DNA from: Zonotrichia leucophrys gambelii
Lineage: Eukaryota; Chordata; Aves; Passeriformes; Passerellidae
Direction: 5' to 3'
DNA: 64,000 nucleotides
NCBI RefSeq assembly: GCF_028769735.1
Contig: NC_088172.1
Span: 73,990,631-74,054,630 of the forward strand
Shown here: one piece after another, positions 40,926-54,494 of the stretch
How positions within the stretch are numbered: the first letter of the stretch is position 1
How the letters are laid out: every line of letters begins with the position of its first letter
Translations under genes and position numbers: made by a program
Notes under the pieces: generated by a model
The model's database searches: none
The model's input: the letters and a program-made list of their open reading frames with translations, nothing else
Told to the model about the DNA's origin: nothing

Positions 40926-42685
40926 ACTGGTGCACATTTTGTCCCAGGTATTTTTGTGTGGAGTCTTGTGCTTTTACCGCTTGGCTTCAGCTGCTGTTCA
41001 TTGTCACAATTACTTTGCATGGCTTTCTCTCGGCACACTTGCTGGGTGACAGACCCTCAGGAAACACATGACTCCAAGCACGTTGTGGGGTATGTGCTCC
41101 TGTCAGGGAAAGAGGAGGCTTGAAAGAAATTAGAGGTGGCAAATCTTTTATTCTAAAAGCAAGGGAACTTTTGTTTCATGAAACAACCAGTTTCTTCATA
41201 TCTAGAAGAAGCTGTTATGTTTTTCTTTGCCTTTGAGCTTGTGATAGCTGCAGTTGGAGTTGGGAGAGCAGCTGATCAAAAAGCCACTCCACTTGTAAAG
41301 ACTCACAGGACAGGGGCATAACACTACAGACTTCAAAAGAAACCCCTTCTCTGAAACTGCACATACCAGTTTATCCTAAGACTATGAAAGCAAAAAAGAT
41401 TATATTTTCATTTGCATGGTTTGCTGGTTTTTATTTGGCAGCTACAATAACAACAGGCTACAGCGAGCCCATAAAACAAAGTGAGAACAGCAGCTCATTT
41501 TTGTGGCAGAATGTAATGGCTATGGCTAAAGGGCTTGCATAATTTATCTTAAACCCTTATGCCTTTATTTATTGACTTTTAAATGAAAATTAAACTCTTA
41601 GAGCCATAAGGAGGTTTCTGCTATCTGAAACGGGATTTCGCTGATGATATTTTTATCCGACCCTACCAGCTGAAAGCTCCCATCAGGAAGTGCTTTGCTG
41701 GGAAGCCCCATGGCTGGGCAGAGCTGGGTCTCCCCTCGCCAGCCTGCTCTTGGTGTAGCAGCAAGGCCTTTGGAAACCGAGGGTGGAGGGCCGGGCTGGC
41801 CATACCTGGGAGTCTGAACCAAGAGGTGGCACCCGTAAGTTGTGCTTCCATGATGGGAGGATGGTCACTGAGGTGACTGGCAAGACAGTATTTACCATCT
41901 TGACACAGTGAAAAAGTGAAGAAAACCTGAGATATCTGATTTCCTCAAAGGCATCTTGTGGTAATGTCAGGTATGATGCCTTTCCTAATACACAAGAAGA
42001 CAAAAAGATTCAGCTAACCATACTGTTCGGGCAGACAAAGGATTTTTATTTCCCAGAAGCTTTTAGAAGGTTATTTTGTTTGTTTCTCAGATTTTTCTGT
42101 GATGTATCATTTCCCCCTCTTCTTTATTCTCCTGAAGATAGAGCAGACTCAGGAAGTGAATTGCTGCTTAGGGAAGTGTCCTGCCTCCAAGCTCACTTAT
42201 ATAGTAGGACATATGGCATAAGTTATATTTGGACAGATGTGAACAAGTAGTCAGTAGATTTGATAAGATTCTTTATTTAAACTAACTTGCACAGTGTCAC
42301 TGTTCTACCGTCTTTCTCTCATTCTTCAATCTGATCTTTTGCTGGTTTCAAGAATTTTAAATATACATTACAGCCAACTAGTCTGTAAGACTTTAAATGC
42401 ATTTAAGAGCATTCAGTCATGACAATAATGTCAGATTTTCTCCCCACTATGATTGGCAAATATCTGCTTTTCATGATAAAGCAGTCACAGATGATACATT
42501 GTATAAGCTGCGAGCTCCAAGTGATTAATCAGACAGCCAAACTCAATGCAAATGATTCTCGTTGATTTGTTTAATTTGGCCACTGATGCTCCTGTTTCAC
42601 TGGTGTGGAGTTGAGGCACAAAGTAGTTCTGTACCTCCCAAGGGTAATATAGAAATAAAATCTAAAAAAATTAGGACTGAATGAA
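40926..42685. other. Intergenic, nothing firmly recognised
   Basis: POU octamers lie at 41410-41417 and 42546-42553. 42600-42660 has a weak ancient-repeat trace (GAGTTGAGGCACAAAGTAG). No gene. Confidence 0.45.
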
Positions 42686-43800
42686 TTTCAAGAGGTCATG
42701 TAGTTCATCTCCCTGCCTGGATTGCTGTCAGAATCGTCTGTATCTGTATCTGGGCTGCTTATGGCTAATGCTGGTCCATCCTGTTTTTAGAAATCTCCAG
42801 TGAAGGAGACTCCACCATCCACTCAGGAAAAATCATAATATTTTCCCTTGTTATGTTATTCTAAGAAGCTTCTTACTTCCACCCAACCCAGAGTGGTCAT
42901 GCAGAAGAGTTTATTTCCTTTGCCCATTAATAGCTCATGTGCTGGAGGCCAGCCATGGTACCTTGTCCAGCCTTGTCTTCTGTAGTTTTAGCAGCCCTAC
43001 ATGTTCCTTGTAGGTCATGTTTCTCACATTGTATTCAGTATTTTTCAGCTTCTAGTTGGTCTACATCCTTCGTGGCCATGTCCTAGCTATGGATCCTGCA
43101 TTTACACAATTTATTATTCCTCCCAAAGTAGATGCTTTCATCCTAATTGCCATGCACCCAGCTCTTTTGGTCCATTTTCCAGTATGTCGGGACCATTTTG
43201 AACGCTTCTTTCCTCCAGTGTGCTTGCAGCTCATTCCAAGATGGTTCATCTGCAAATTTAAGAGTTGTATTTTTAAGCTGTTTATCTGTATCATTAATGA
43301 AAAAAATGAATTGTATCAAATCTAGGTCAGCTATCTAGAGAACCAGACTCAATACAGCCCTTCAGTTTGGCAGTGAATTTTTGGTAATGATCCATTGTCT
43401 GTGGCTTTTCAGCCACTCTTGCCACCACTGATTGGTTCTGGCTTGAGCATGTTCCCTGGTTTAGTATCAAGTGCACCAAGCAGGGCCAGGCAAACAGCCT
43501 GGCTGAGGGCAGGAGGCAGTGCTGATTACCTCCCCTTCTGTCCAGACCTCTTAACCAGTTCCAGAGAGGAGCTGGTTTTGTTTAACATGCTTCATTCATG
43601 ATTAATCAGTGTGAGCCGACACTCATCTCCTTGTGGTCTTCTAGGTGGTTTTAATATGTTTAATTATTAAGTTTGATAATTGGCCTATAATTCTCTTTTC
43701 ATCCTCTTTTAAGAACAAAACACCCCACTTGCCTTCCATAAGTTGTCAAAAATGGCTCCTACTGATCAGGATATTACTTCAACCAGCCCTTTGCCATCAA
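42686..43800 (-). mobile_element. Ancient, heavily diverged CR1-lineage LINE, long fragment
   Basis: Reading plus, the antisense order of an old amniote CR1 is visible: AGAGGTCATGTAGTTCATCT, AAATCTCCAGTGAAGGAGAC, ACCATTTTGAACG, TCATCTGCAAATTTAAGAG, ATCATTAATGAAAAAAATGA, then TTGATAATTGGCCTATAATT and CAAAAATGGCTCCTACTGAT. The landmarks run in the right order over about 1.1 kb, so this is one insertion or nearly so. Part of 43400-43610 matches poorly and may be a later insertion or diverged. It is far too decayed to encode anything. Confidence 0.75.
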
Positions 43801-44250
43801 GAGGATGAAGGATAAGTACAATACAAACTAGGAAATTATGAGCACCTTATCAATGACTTAATAGAAACTCTTTGGTGGTGCAAAGGAAGGGTTGCAGTGC
43901 AGCCTTTTATCCCAGCACATCACTTTCTCAACCAGCCTGAGCAGAGCCCACTCCCTCACGTTAGCTCCTAAACCTCAGCTCTGCAAAATTAAACTTTCCT
44001 GGTGTGTTATAACTCTCAAAAGATAGCGTGGGTGGGTGAAAGATGCATTCCTCAAGGCTTGAAAATAGATGTAAGTGGATATTTGGCATAAAGCTAACAA
44101 AAAGAAAAACCAGGGAAATGTATTAATTGCTACAAAAGTGGGGTTTAACTGCCAGTGGTGGTTTAGCCCACGGGTCGATCACTTGACCTGATGCTCACCT
44201 TTTAGGTACAGGCATGTGCTGCATAAGCATATGTGCCATTTTAATTTCCA
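43801..44250. other. Intergenic, nothing recognised
   Basis: Mixed sequence with no frame, repeat or RNA gene recognised. Confidence 0.5.
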
Positions 44251-44480
44251 ACCCTACTTTTTAATGGTTAAAAGCTAATTAAAACATACAGTGGCATTTT
44301 GAATCAATATAGCGTATGGACTGCTGCAAATTCTCTCATCAGGCGTGTTGCCCTCAGGAAGCAACATTAACTTCAACAGCAAAATAGGGCTGTGAGCTCA
44401 TTAATCATCACGCTCACAGACAGTCTGGGAGGCAGTGGCAGCAGCTCTGCATCTTTCTGGTGGTGAAGATTGGATACAAT
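44251..44480. promoter_or_regulatory. Conserved-element-like segment
   Basis: GCTAATTAAAAC, TGAATCAATATAGCGTATGG, GAGCTCATTAATCATCACGC and retained CpGs in complex sequence suggest a homeodomain-rich element. Inference from word content. Confidence 0.35.
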
Positions 44481-46430
44481 GGTTAGACATGCGAAGTGTT
44501 GCACAAACATTAACTATTACAGCCAACTGTCTTTGAAATTGGCATTTATCCCCTCAGCTTTTCAGATTAAAAAGCAGAAATGAGACCATGAGGTGGATTT
44601 TTTTTTTCAGGCAGTGGATAAGAGTCAGGCTGCTATAAGAACTCAGCAACCTGGTGTCCTAACTCTGAAGTCCTCTTATTTGCCTGTAACAAAAAAAAAC
44701 CAAAAAACCACCCAAAGCAACATGCTCCTCCATAGCCCCATAGAAATATATAGGTAAAAAAAAATGTAACATAAAGGAGGGAAGTGGAAAGATAGTTGAG
44801 AAGAAAGAAAAGGAAAATGGAGTCAGAGGTAAACCTAAGATTAGAAGAAATTAGGCAGTAAAGGGGAGGAAATTGGTTTATGTGAATAAATGTAGTCTTC
44901 AGTGCCTGTGAGAAGCTTTGAGACAACCTTCAGAGCTCTCTGCTTTCGTGCAAGATGCTCACTGAAACTGAAAACATTTGTCCTAACAGCCCCTGTGCCC
45001 CTGCTCTCCAGTCACATCAGCATTGGTGAATGAGGTGGGGCTCACAAGAACACAGCAGAAAAGGGTTCTCACAGACTCCTCTGTCCTAATCTTGCTGGAC
45101 AGTTTTAGTGGATGCCCTCTGAAGCAAAGGCTCACAGACCCTTCTGTGCTAAAACCTCTTAAGCTGTGGCAGGTTTGTCCTTCTTGCAACCACTTCTGTG
45201 TAGGTTCTGGTGAGCAACTTTGGAGACATACAGGTAACACTGGTAGTGTGACCCTGCAAAATGACTTGTACCTGGTTTTCCTGGGATGTGTTGAAGACCA
45301 GAAAGGGAACCTGAATGTCAGCTTTTAGCTTTGTATAGAATTGCGTCACACGAGTTCCAGCACAGACTTTTATTGGGACTTTGTGCTTGGAAGCATTCGA
45401 ATTTTTCTTTCCATAGAGCCTTTTTTAATATTTAGGGCTTTTTGCTGGGTGTGTACTCTGTAAAAGAAGTTAGTCCCCTCCTGAGTCAGTATGGATTGAG
45501 GATGGACAGTCAAGCTGGGGACATAGCAGTGCTCTATTTTCCTCTTGCACGCCCTCCCTGTGGTCCATCAGACGCCTCTCCTGCCCTTTTGGGGAGGAGG
45601 AGAGCTCTTTGTGCTGGCTCCCGCTGCGTGAGCTGGCCTGGGCATGTCACTTCTTCTGGGGGCACCACGGTGTGACTGGGGACCCATCTTCATAAAATCT
45701 GGAGACAGCATGCAGAAACATTAGTGATTGACGAGGACTGAAAAAGTGCCAGGGAAGAGAGAAGCTTCCAAATAAAGCGAAGTGCTAAAGGAGTGCAGGC
45801 TGCACATGTCTGACACTGCTGCTGCCTCATGGGGCAGGGGCGTTCCCTCTGGTCATGCAGGAGGAAATATCTGCACAGTCCACAGCCCAGCAGAGCCTCT
45901 GGTGAGTACCAGCTGCTGGCATCACATGCACCGTGCCCTCCTTCATCTCTGCCCCGCACAGATCCATCGCTGCCGCTTCCCTGCACCCCGGAGTTTATTT
46001 TTGTGCCAGGCAGCAAGTTTCATACCTCCTACTTTCACCTCTACTGCCACAGAGCTTCTCAGAGCCCCTGAGAGGTTTCTCCTTTTTTAAGGTGCTAGGG
46101 GCCTCACTTTTGTGGTCCTTTTTCTTTTTAAGCAATTTTTAATCGGACCATGGAAGAAAAATCTTGGGGGAGAGGTAGGTGCAGAGCTAGGAAAGGGAGC
46201 TGGCATGGTGAATCAAAGGCTCCTTTCCTCAGACTGTCTCAACAGGTTATTGGCTTCTGTTGGGGGCTCAGATATGGCCTGAGGGCAGCTGCTCAAAGAG
46301 CTCTGTCCTGCCATGAGGAGGCTTCAACATTAACCCTAAATTAAATTGAGCCAGTGTTCACAGGACCATCCAGGCAAGAGAAGAAAATAAGATAGGGTAA
46401 CATAAGAGGGCACAGGAGAAGGATTTTGCT
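44481..46430. other. Intergenic; holds one imperfect 63-base duplication
   Basis: CTCACAGAC plus similar flanks occur at 45068 and 45131. GC rises at 45540-46080. Frames overlap on both strands without domains. Confidence 0.45.
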
Positions 46431-46680
46431 CTGTAATGGCAAATTACCCACTCAAAAATAACATTAAAAAGAGAGGAAAAAATTAACGAATAAAGTCTGC
46501 ACATTATTTTAAATCACAGAAGTGTCAAAAATGGTAATGCCTATATCAAGGCTGCCCTAATGTAGCTTTAATTTGCATGCCATTGGCATTGATTTGATGT
46601 GAATATTTACTCTCCTATTCAATTAAGAAAATCCATAACTGCCACCATATTTTAATGTTAATGTATTTTTACACAGCTCT
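46431..46680. promoter_or_regulatory. Conserved-element-like segment
   Basis: AT-rich complex sequence with a POU octamer (46571-46578) beside CTTTAATTTGC, CATTGATTTGATG, AAATTAACGAATAAAG and CAATTAAG. Inferred regulatory element. Confidence 0.35.
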
Positions 46681-49082
46681 GTGTTTACCTTATTTTCTCT
46701 TCTATAACATTAACACTTTTTTTTGTTAAAAATGTGTGAAAGATTAATTTGTAGAATGACGGGATATGTGGGTGTGTAGCACAGGCCAGATGGAAGGGGT
46801 GTAACATGACAGTTTTCTTCTGTGGCTTCGTTTTGTTTTTATTGTTGTAAGCGAGCAAAGTATAACTAAAATTATCATTTCTTCTCTGGGCAAAAAGAGC
46901 TAAGTGGTAAGTTCCTCTTCTATTCCCCATGGCTCTCAGTGCTCCCCTGCAGCTGTAACCCTGTTCAGAATAGCTGACAGGTTGATAAATATTTGTCTAA
47001 AACTTCATCTTATGTATTTGAAAATCACTGTGATTTAAAGAAGGGAATTTGTACCCCGGCTCCATAACTCCACATCTATGGAATAGATCTGGATTCAGAT
47101 TTATTCATAAACAAGAGCAATTTTGTGAGACTTATTAGTTTTCTCTTGGCTGGTAAGGGTGAAAACAGCCACCCTTAATGCTGAAAAAGAAAGAAAAAGA
47201 AAAAAAATCTATCCAAGACAAACCCTTTTTAATCTATAAAGCTATCCATTCAAGAAAGCTATTTAATTGTTGAAAGAGGGCTGTTCCAAGGCCAAATTCT
47301 AATTTACACATAAGTATTGTAGGAGTTTGGTATAGTAAATGTCCTTATTGAAGAATAAAGCAATTAGCACAGTAACTTGCTGTCATCTGGCACGTAAAGG
47401 CATTCCAAGAAAAAGTTAAGTGTTGAGGAAAGGAGAGAAATTCAGGACAGCATGTGGGAGAGGAATATGGAGGCTCCTTTTTATGCCACTCAGGAGAAAA
47501 GGAGGGGAGAGAAAACCCACTGCAGACTTAATCTGTTCCCTTACCTCATCATAAATTGACCCAAGTTTCTTCCCTTCTTTTGAGGGAAGGGGGGGAAAAT
47601 GTAGCCATATCTAAGGTCTTTCTTAGAGGTCAAAATCCTGAAACCCTGTTACCATAAGCAAGACGTGTACGTTTTGCATCCTCATCCAGAAATGCTTATT
47701 CTGCCCTGTAAATTTGCCCGTGAACACACATGTTCTTCATGACCTTTTTTGATACTCCAGTCCTCTGTGTCACTGCTACCCAGTCTCTCATAAATGGGAA
47801 ATCATCCCCTTAAAATGGTCATTCCTTTTTTTCCCCTCAATATATCCACACAAATCTCTTGGCTCTGCTTTAGTGTCTTGCAAGTGCACCTGATGAAACA
47901 TCTGTGATCCTTAGACAGGTACCCAGCACTTTCTTCTAAGAGACACACCCCACCAGAAATGCTGCTGTGCTTGCACTTCAGGAGACCCTTTTTCTTCTCA
48001 TTTCAACCACTTTTGGCATAGGTACACTTATATGTGTACCAGCAAAAGTCCTTATTTTCCTCCAGTTCTCTTGACTGATAAAAAGAAAGGTTTGCTCAGG
48101 TTTCAGACAAACAAGTTGTTTTGGTTTAGCAATCATCCCAGGCTTCAATCCAGAGAAGGAATTTCTGAGAAGTCAAAAGTAGTAGAAGTGTAGTATTGTA
48201 GTTCATTTAATTTAGCAAAAAATTAATTTATTTCTCAACTGTTTAAGTAATGAAATAGAGCTATATTCAATTCTCCCAAACCTCTTATTGCAGATGGAGG
48301 ATTACTCCATTTTGAGTGCTTTGTCCACTCTGAGTTGCTGGATCTTTGATAGGTGATTTAATAAATAAAGATAACAAGGGGCTTGCCAATTTTTCTGTGA
48401 AAATACTGCTTTCTGTTAGTGCCATAACACTGGTCTGGGCTTGCTGAATCAAGTGTGCCTTTTCTTTTTTCTCTTACCCATATATATTTTCAAACAGTAG
48501 CAGGTTTATGCCCTAAATTTAATGGACTGATAGCAGTTTTCTACTTTTCTCTTCAGTATTTCCTCCAAAATTAAGCTTTCCAAGCCTGTTGGCAGTTGTA
48601 ACTTCTCTGGTTTACGAGCTCTTTGCTGTTTAGCCTCAGTTACGTACACAGAATTACAGGAACTTACTGCAGAGCCACCCGCAGTTTATCTGGTCTGTTC
48701 TGGGCTTGGTGTCACTGGGATGTTTTGCTCCTATGTCACAATTTGAAGTCATATTTGACACTGAGGAAGTGATGCAACTGCAAGAAACGGGTGCTCTCAG
48801 GCAAATGTGGGAGCAGGCTGTGGTTGTTGGCATTGCACATGGCCCTTTTACACAACACCAGTTCAAAACTGGGTTTGTAGGGGTGCACAGGCTTTTGGGT
48901 GCTGTTTTTGCAGCTCCTCCCCAGAGCTAAGGGGCGAAGAGCAAGGGCATCTAGTGCTGTAGTCACCAGACTCCCAATAAGCAGGTAAGGTTCACCCAAA
49001 TGCAGTTTATACGGCTGCTGATGCTAGCCCTGTGTGTCGTGAGCCCAATCCATTCACATCAGTGAGAAATGATCATCCCAGC
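46681..49082. other. Intergenic, nothing recognised
   Basis: A perfect 8-bp hairpin (TAAGGGTG/CACCCTTA) lies at 47154-47177. A 74-codon frame at 48706-48930 looks superficially protein-like, but I recognise no family or splice structure. Confidence 0.45.
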
Positions 49083-49232
49083 ATCACAGAATAGTTTGGC
49101 CTGGAATGGACCCTAAAATCACCCAGTTCCAGTCACTCTGCCATGGGCAGGGACAGCTCCTACTGGAGCAGGTTCCTCAGAGCCCATCCAACCTGGCATT
49201 GAAGATTTCCACTTAGGATGGAAGGGATGGGC
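49083..49232 (-). mobile_element. CR1 LINE fragment, 3' end
   Basis: ATCACAGAATAGTTTGGCCT, CCAGTTCCAGTCACTCTGCC, then ATGGGCAGGGACAGCTCCTA and CCATCCAACCTGGCATTGAA match the antisense 3' end of avian CR1. The copy is 5'-truncated. Confidence 0.92.
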
Positions 49233-50181
49233 TTAGTGAATGTCAGCAGAGAGGGGCAAGTGAAGCCTCATTTGGAGACAGGGAGAACACCAGAAAATGA
49301 GAGAAGGTGCCAACCCACTGTGCTTACACTTCCTCTCCCAAGGCCCCTTTCTGCTTTGGGCGCCTGTCAGGAGCTGGTCAGTGTTACTTAAATCCACCCA
49401 GCAAGGAGCAGTAGCAAGAATGACTATCAGAAAGCAAAGGCTGCCTGTTTCCTGATAACTTTGTGCATCCCAGCTCTGAAGGAGGTGCTGGAGCTGCTTC
49501 CTCTGTGCCCACTGGCTTCCACCCACTCCTGAGGATACAGCAGGTGTTGGATGAGGAGATAACCAAGTGGGAACAAACCACATCAGCAGGCAGGAAGGTA
49601 TGTTTGCCTGGGGAGACCTTTAGCAATTAAAACTAGGTAAAACAAGCAAAACTCATGACAAGCAAAAGCTTCCTCAGCCCAGGGGGTTTGACATTTTCCC
49701 TGTGTCCAGGCAGGGAGCCAAGCTGCCCCACAGACGTGCTTCCCGCATCTTCCCAGGCACTTTCACTTCACCTTTCCTCTCCATCCCTTTGAGGAACAAG
49801 AAAAGCTGGAGTTGAGTCCCTGTTTAACAAAGCCATCTATGCCATGCAATGCAGTAGATGCTCTGCAGGTACACCTTATTCTTTCACTCGGCTGTTTTGG
49901 AGGAATAATTCTTCTCCCCTTTAATCACACCCACTCTTTTTGAGATACTATGGCTTGGTTCCTGCTTAAAGGGGATTGAAACCTGGGTGGTGGGCCATGG
50001 GTTTAAAAACTAGCCCTGTCTGCACTACTTGTGCCAGTCATTGACTGCATAATTTTCTGACTTCATATGGATAAGTAGGTTTTAGTTATTGACTGCTAAT
50101 ATTTACAAAAGGGATCTTCTTTTTCCTTCTTAAAAATTCCCAAAAAACCCCACATTTCATTGTCAAAAACTCATTGCTGGG
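49233..50181. other. Intergenic, nothing recognised
   Basis: Mixed composition with short frames open on both strands. No repeat recognised. Confidence 0.5.
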
Positions 50182-50269
50182 TTGGGTGTTTTTTTTTAGT
50201 TTGTTTTTGCTTTTGGAGGTTTTTTGTTGGTGGTTTTTTTTTTGGTTTTTTTTTTTTTGGTTTTTTTTG
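50182..50269. repeat. T/G-rich low-complexity tract
   Basis: Runs of 5-14 T separated by G or GG. It is strand-asymmetric and may be an old poly(A)-like tail on the minus strand, but no attached element is visible. Confidence 0.85.
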
Positions 50270-53200
50270 AGATAAAGAGAAGAACCCGAAGTGAGAAATC
50301 TGTTTTCAAAGCTGTTAAGACAGTCACAGTGAGGCTTTGAGGATGAACAGGTACAGGGGGGATTCAGAAGAAAAAGAATGCATTTCATCACTGTAGAAAT
50401 ATAAACAAACTCTGCGAAAAACCAGAGTACTGGAGGAAAGCAAGCAGACTATCATGCTGCATAACCTTATCCACTGCCATCTTCATACCTGATGCACAGG
50501 ATTTAAATCAGTACTGACTATATTGGTTACACAGCACATTTTCAAGAACTGATTTATTGGGTGGGGGTTTTTTTTCCCCTCATTTTTGTTTTGTCTGTTT
50601 ACCACAGCTGCCACAGGGCTGTCTGTGCTCCGTTGATGCAGCTGAGGATGCAGAGTGATGGCTGAATGCTGCTCTAAGTCCTGAGTATCATGGAAATGGG
50701 CATGTCCTGATCAACCACAGCCTCACCTGGGCCACTCTCAGAGGTGGAGCCTCCTGCAGCCCCTGAGTACAGCAGTGCCCAGCAGCCCAAGTGGGACATT
50801 TACCATTTTCTCTCTTTGCCAACCCTCCTCAGACACTGGCACTGTCCTGGGCTTAGGCACCTGGCTCCAGGACAGGTGGGGACATCTTTCATGGGCAGCT
50901 CTTAGTGGAGAGGCTGGACTGTGGCCCAGAGCCAGGACAAAATTCTTGATTTTAGTACTTTGTGTGGATTTGTGTGGTCGTTTTTCATTATTAGATTGTA
51001 TTTTCTTGCTTACAAAAATGATTTTCAGCCTTTTTTCCACTGATTGGTCTTATTTTTTCTCCAGTCATCATAAAATGCTAGAAATACCATGATGCAGAGA
51101 TTTCTTGTGTGTCAGTCCTTACTAGCAGCCAGCTTTACAAGAAGTCACATTCTTTTTCCAAGTGCAAAAGTCAAATTGACCGATTTTAGCAAGAGGCTGA
51201 AAAAGCATTGAGCATATCTCTAAAAATTATTCCTTGCCCCAACCCAATGAACAAGCATTTCTCAAGGCTGAGCAATAGTGTCATGCATTCAAGATATTCT
51301 CTGCCAAATATTTTGTTTTTCTGATGATGGACAAAGACCTCTGGGAACTGACCACAGCCAGAACTTTCCCACTTCACCCAGAACACGGGACTACTAATAA
51401 TTTCAGGGAAAGGAATGAACAAAGAGACTCTACTGAAATCAGCTCTAAAGAAACACAGAATTTACCTCTGTTCCTTTATTTTAAAAATATTAGATGCTGG
51501 AACATTGCTGTTTCTTTCTTCAAGACCTTACTCAGTCAGGATGGTGAGTGCACCCTCACCCCATCACCTGCCAGCCCTCACTGGGGTGAGAGCAAGACCT
51601 AGACCAGCCACCTCACTTGTGGACAAACAATGATTGCTGTCCTGCTGGACAGAGCTCATGTGGAATGTGATACCTTGTTGAGATGCTCCATAGAAGTTGA
51701 CAGTCTCAGGCAGCATCCTCTGTGTTCAGGCTGATTTTGTGGGAGTGGTGAGATGAGCTGCAGGGAATGACCTGGAAGGTACTCTGCCTCAGTTGTTGTG
51801 CAAAGAGGAAGGGCAGGCTGGAAAGCATTAAGTCTGCATTATCTGCCACCAGCTCACCAGCAAGCCTGTGTGTTCTTCAGAGACAGGGGTGTTTCCCTAT
51901 AGGAACCTCAAGAAGAATGATCCAGTCATGGCTAGGGCTCAGATGTGGTCTAGGCTCTGCCCTCAGCAGACACCCTGTAGCATCCCTGACCTTGGTAAAG
52001 GAGGCTCCAGTTACCAGACCTGTGCTCTTCAGAGCTGCTTGGGAGGTTCTCAGATCAGACAGCAATCAGCTCCGCAGAAAAGCTTATAAATATATTTAAT
52101 TTATGAACATTTACTGTACGCTGCACACTGAAATCTGCCAACACTAATCCAAAAGAATTACACATTTTAGACCTGAACATAACATACTGTATGCAGTAAC
52201 TCACATCAGAGCAACCCATATGCTACTGTTAATGTGCCAACTGACACATGTTAAGCCACAAACATAAGAAAGGATTGGATTTCCACCGCATTTTTTGTAT
52301 TTCAGTTATTTCTCGGGTCCATTATTTTTATTCACCATTATCTTCTCTCCTCTCTCCAGACAGACTGCTCTCCCTAACACATCTTCCAGTGCCCTACCAG
52401 ATTTCCTGCTAGGTAGAGGCTGCCCCAGAGACAAAGGGACTAACACAAGCACATAGGCTGGGAAGCACAGAAATAGCACCCCCTGCAATAATCTAGGTCA
52501 CTTAATAGCCTACTTTCAGGGTTCTCAGTGAACCCTGTACCCACTCCTGCTAGGCAAAGAGAAACCCTGAGAAGAAGTGGGTGGATGAGTAGACAGCCAG
52601 CCATCCCAAGTGTCAGATCTGACTCCTCGGGAGAGATGCGTCGAGGATGCTCTGACAGAATGTGTCTGAGCTGGAGGCAAATGTTTCCCTATTGCATTCA
52701 TGACACAAGAGCTCTGCCACCTTGCAATATGTGCCCGCTGTTGCACCTTGATGGTAATAACTGGATTTTTCCAGGGAGTCAGTGAAAGCACCCCAGTGCT
52801 GTTACAATAATTAGGTCTCAAGATTGCTTGAGCTAGGATAATCCTCCAGAAATCGGTAAGTTTTGCATAAGGCAAGCCAGGAGCAGCTGTGGGAGTCTTG
52901 GAGCATAAATGTGCCCCATGTAGTAGGGAAGACTCTGCTTCTCACCTTCCAGGTTTGTCAAGGTGTGACACCAGCAATCAGAACGCATGACAAAGGACCA
53001 AACTGCCAGCAGCTTCAGTTCTCCTCCCCAGAGAGCCAAACCCAGAGATTTGCATGGGGTTAGTACCAAAAATTGTGTGAAGGATGCAATTTCATTATGT
53101 AAGCAGAAGGGTTTAAAATAGGAAAACCAAAAAGAAGACAAGAGCACATGTCATCATGCAGATTTAAACCACAAACTTTCAGTTACCTTATCAGATAAAT

Positions 53201-54490
53201 ACTACTTAGGGAAGCAACTAATGTATTTTATGTAGGGCAGCTACTGAAGAGGATCTGACAGAGAATTAAGTGATAGATTCCTCAAATATTTGGCAATGCA
53301 TCAATAACGTACTGGAGAAATCAGACTCCTGAGTATCTTCTTGATTAAAGGAAAGCAGCTGCTGGAATCTCAGAACTTGAAAAAGTGGCTAAATATGACA
53401 TGTGAGAAACCAGAATTTATCTCCCTGCTAGAGCTGACCTAGTGTGAATTGTGAAATGAAGGAAAGAATAGCTGGCCTGCGTTTAAGGTGGGAGGTGAGA
53501 CCACACAATAAAAATGTCTTCCAGTGCATGGGTAGAGAGACCATGATGCACATAACCCCAGCCTTTACATCAACAAATTCCTATGGATTATTTGCATCCT
53601 CTTCCTTTCTTTCTCTCTCTGTCCTTTCGGCCTGTGTGGGAAATGCTGTGTAACTCACAGCGGCATGTGCTGCGAAAGCTAATAATACCCTGGAGATGAT
53701 GGAAATAGCATCCTTGAGGTAAGAGCTTGCACTTTAATTTCAGCACAGAGAAATCTTATGGGATTCCCTTATTCAGAGTTATATACCTCACTCTTTTCTA
53801 GAAACTTCAAAGTCTTTTATGTTAAAGAACCCTTTCATCATGTCCTCAGACTGGCTTAATTAAATTTAGGAGACTACTGTATTTTTATAAAATAAGCAGA
53901 AAAGTGCCTGCCATTTAAGCAGAGTCCTATATATAATTTTATTTTTAATATAACTCCAACTTCTTACATGTCAAAAATACATATAAGACTTGCATGTGAT
54001 TGCAGGACCTAAACCCAAGGAGATTAGGCATGTTGATAGCCCTGCTCAGGAAAGTCTGCAGGATCCAGGCATTTAAGGCAGTTCTAAATATAAGACAGAG
54101 GGCTGTCCATTAATACTAATTTTAATTCGATAAAAATATCTCCCCAAACTCTCGAATCAGTAAAGAGGGAGGTACTCTCCTTAAGCCTCTTCATTAGACC
54201 CGTTGTCCACCCGACCTGTAGCCCTGCCCAACTTGGGGTCCAGGACAGGACATCCCATCTTGCCATTTCCATAAGGGAAATAAAGCAGAAAATATCTGCT
54301 GAGAAATGTAGATCTTGCAGAAGTATTTGGAATAGGCTGCATGAGTCCTCTCCACAGGATGTTCAACACAATGCCTGGTTTTTATGCCTAAAGTACGTGT
54401 CTGGGGAGGTGGGACAGGAGTCACCGCACAGAGTACATATTTGAAGTTCAGCAGTGTAAGTTCAGTGGCTGACAGAGGGTGTGATGGACA
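50270..54490. other. Intergenic, nothing recognised
   Basis: GC-richer at 50620-50940 and AT-rich at 52080-52320 and 53880-53990. POU octamers lie at 53048-53055 and 53590-53597. No gene. Confidence 0.45.
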
Positions 54491-54494
54491 TGAG

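Noticed and set aside
48706..48930. 74-codon frame with protein-like composition
   Set aside because: No recognised family, no splice signals that would join it to anything, and a 70-codon frame on the opposite strand over the same bases.
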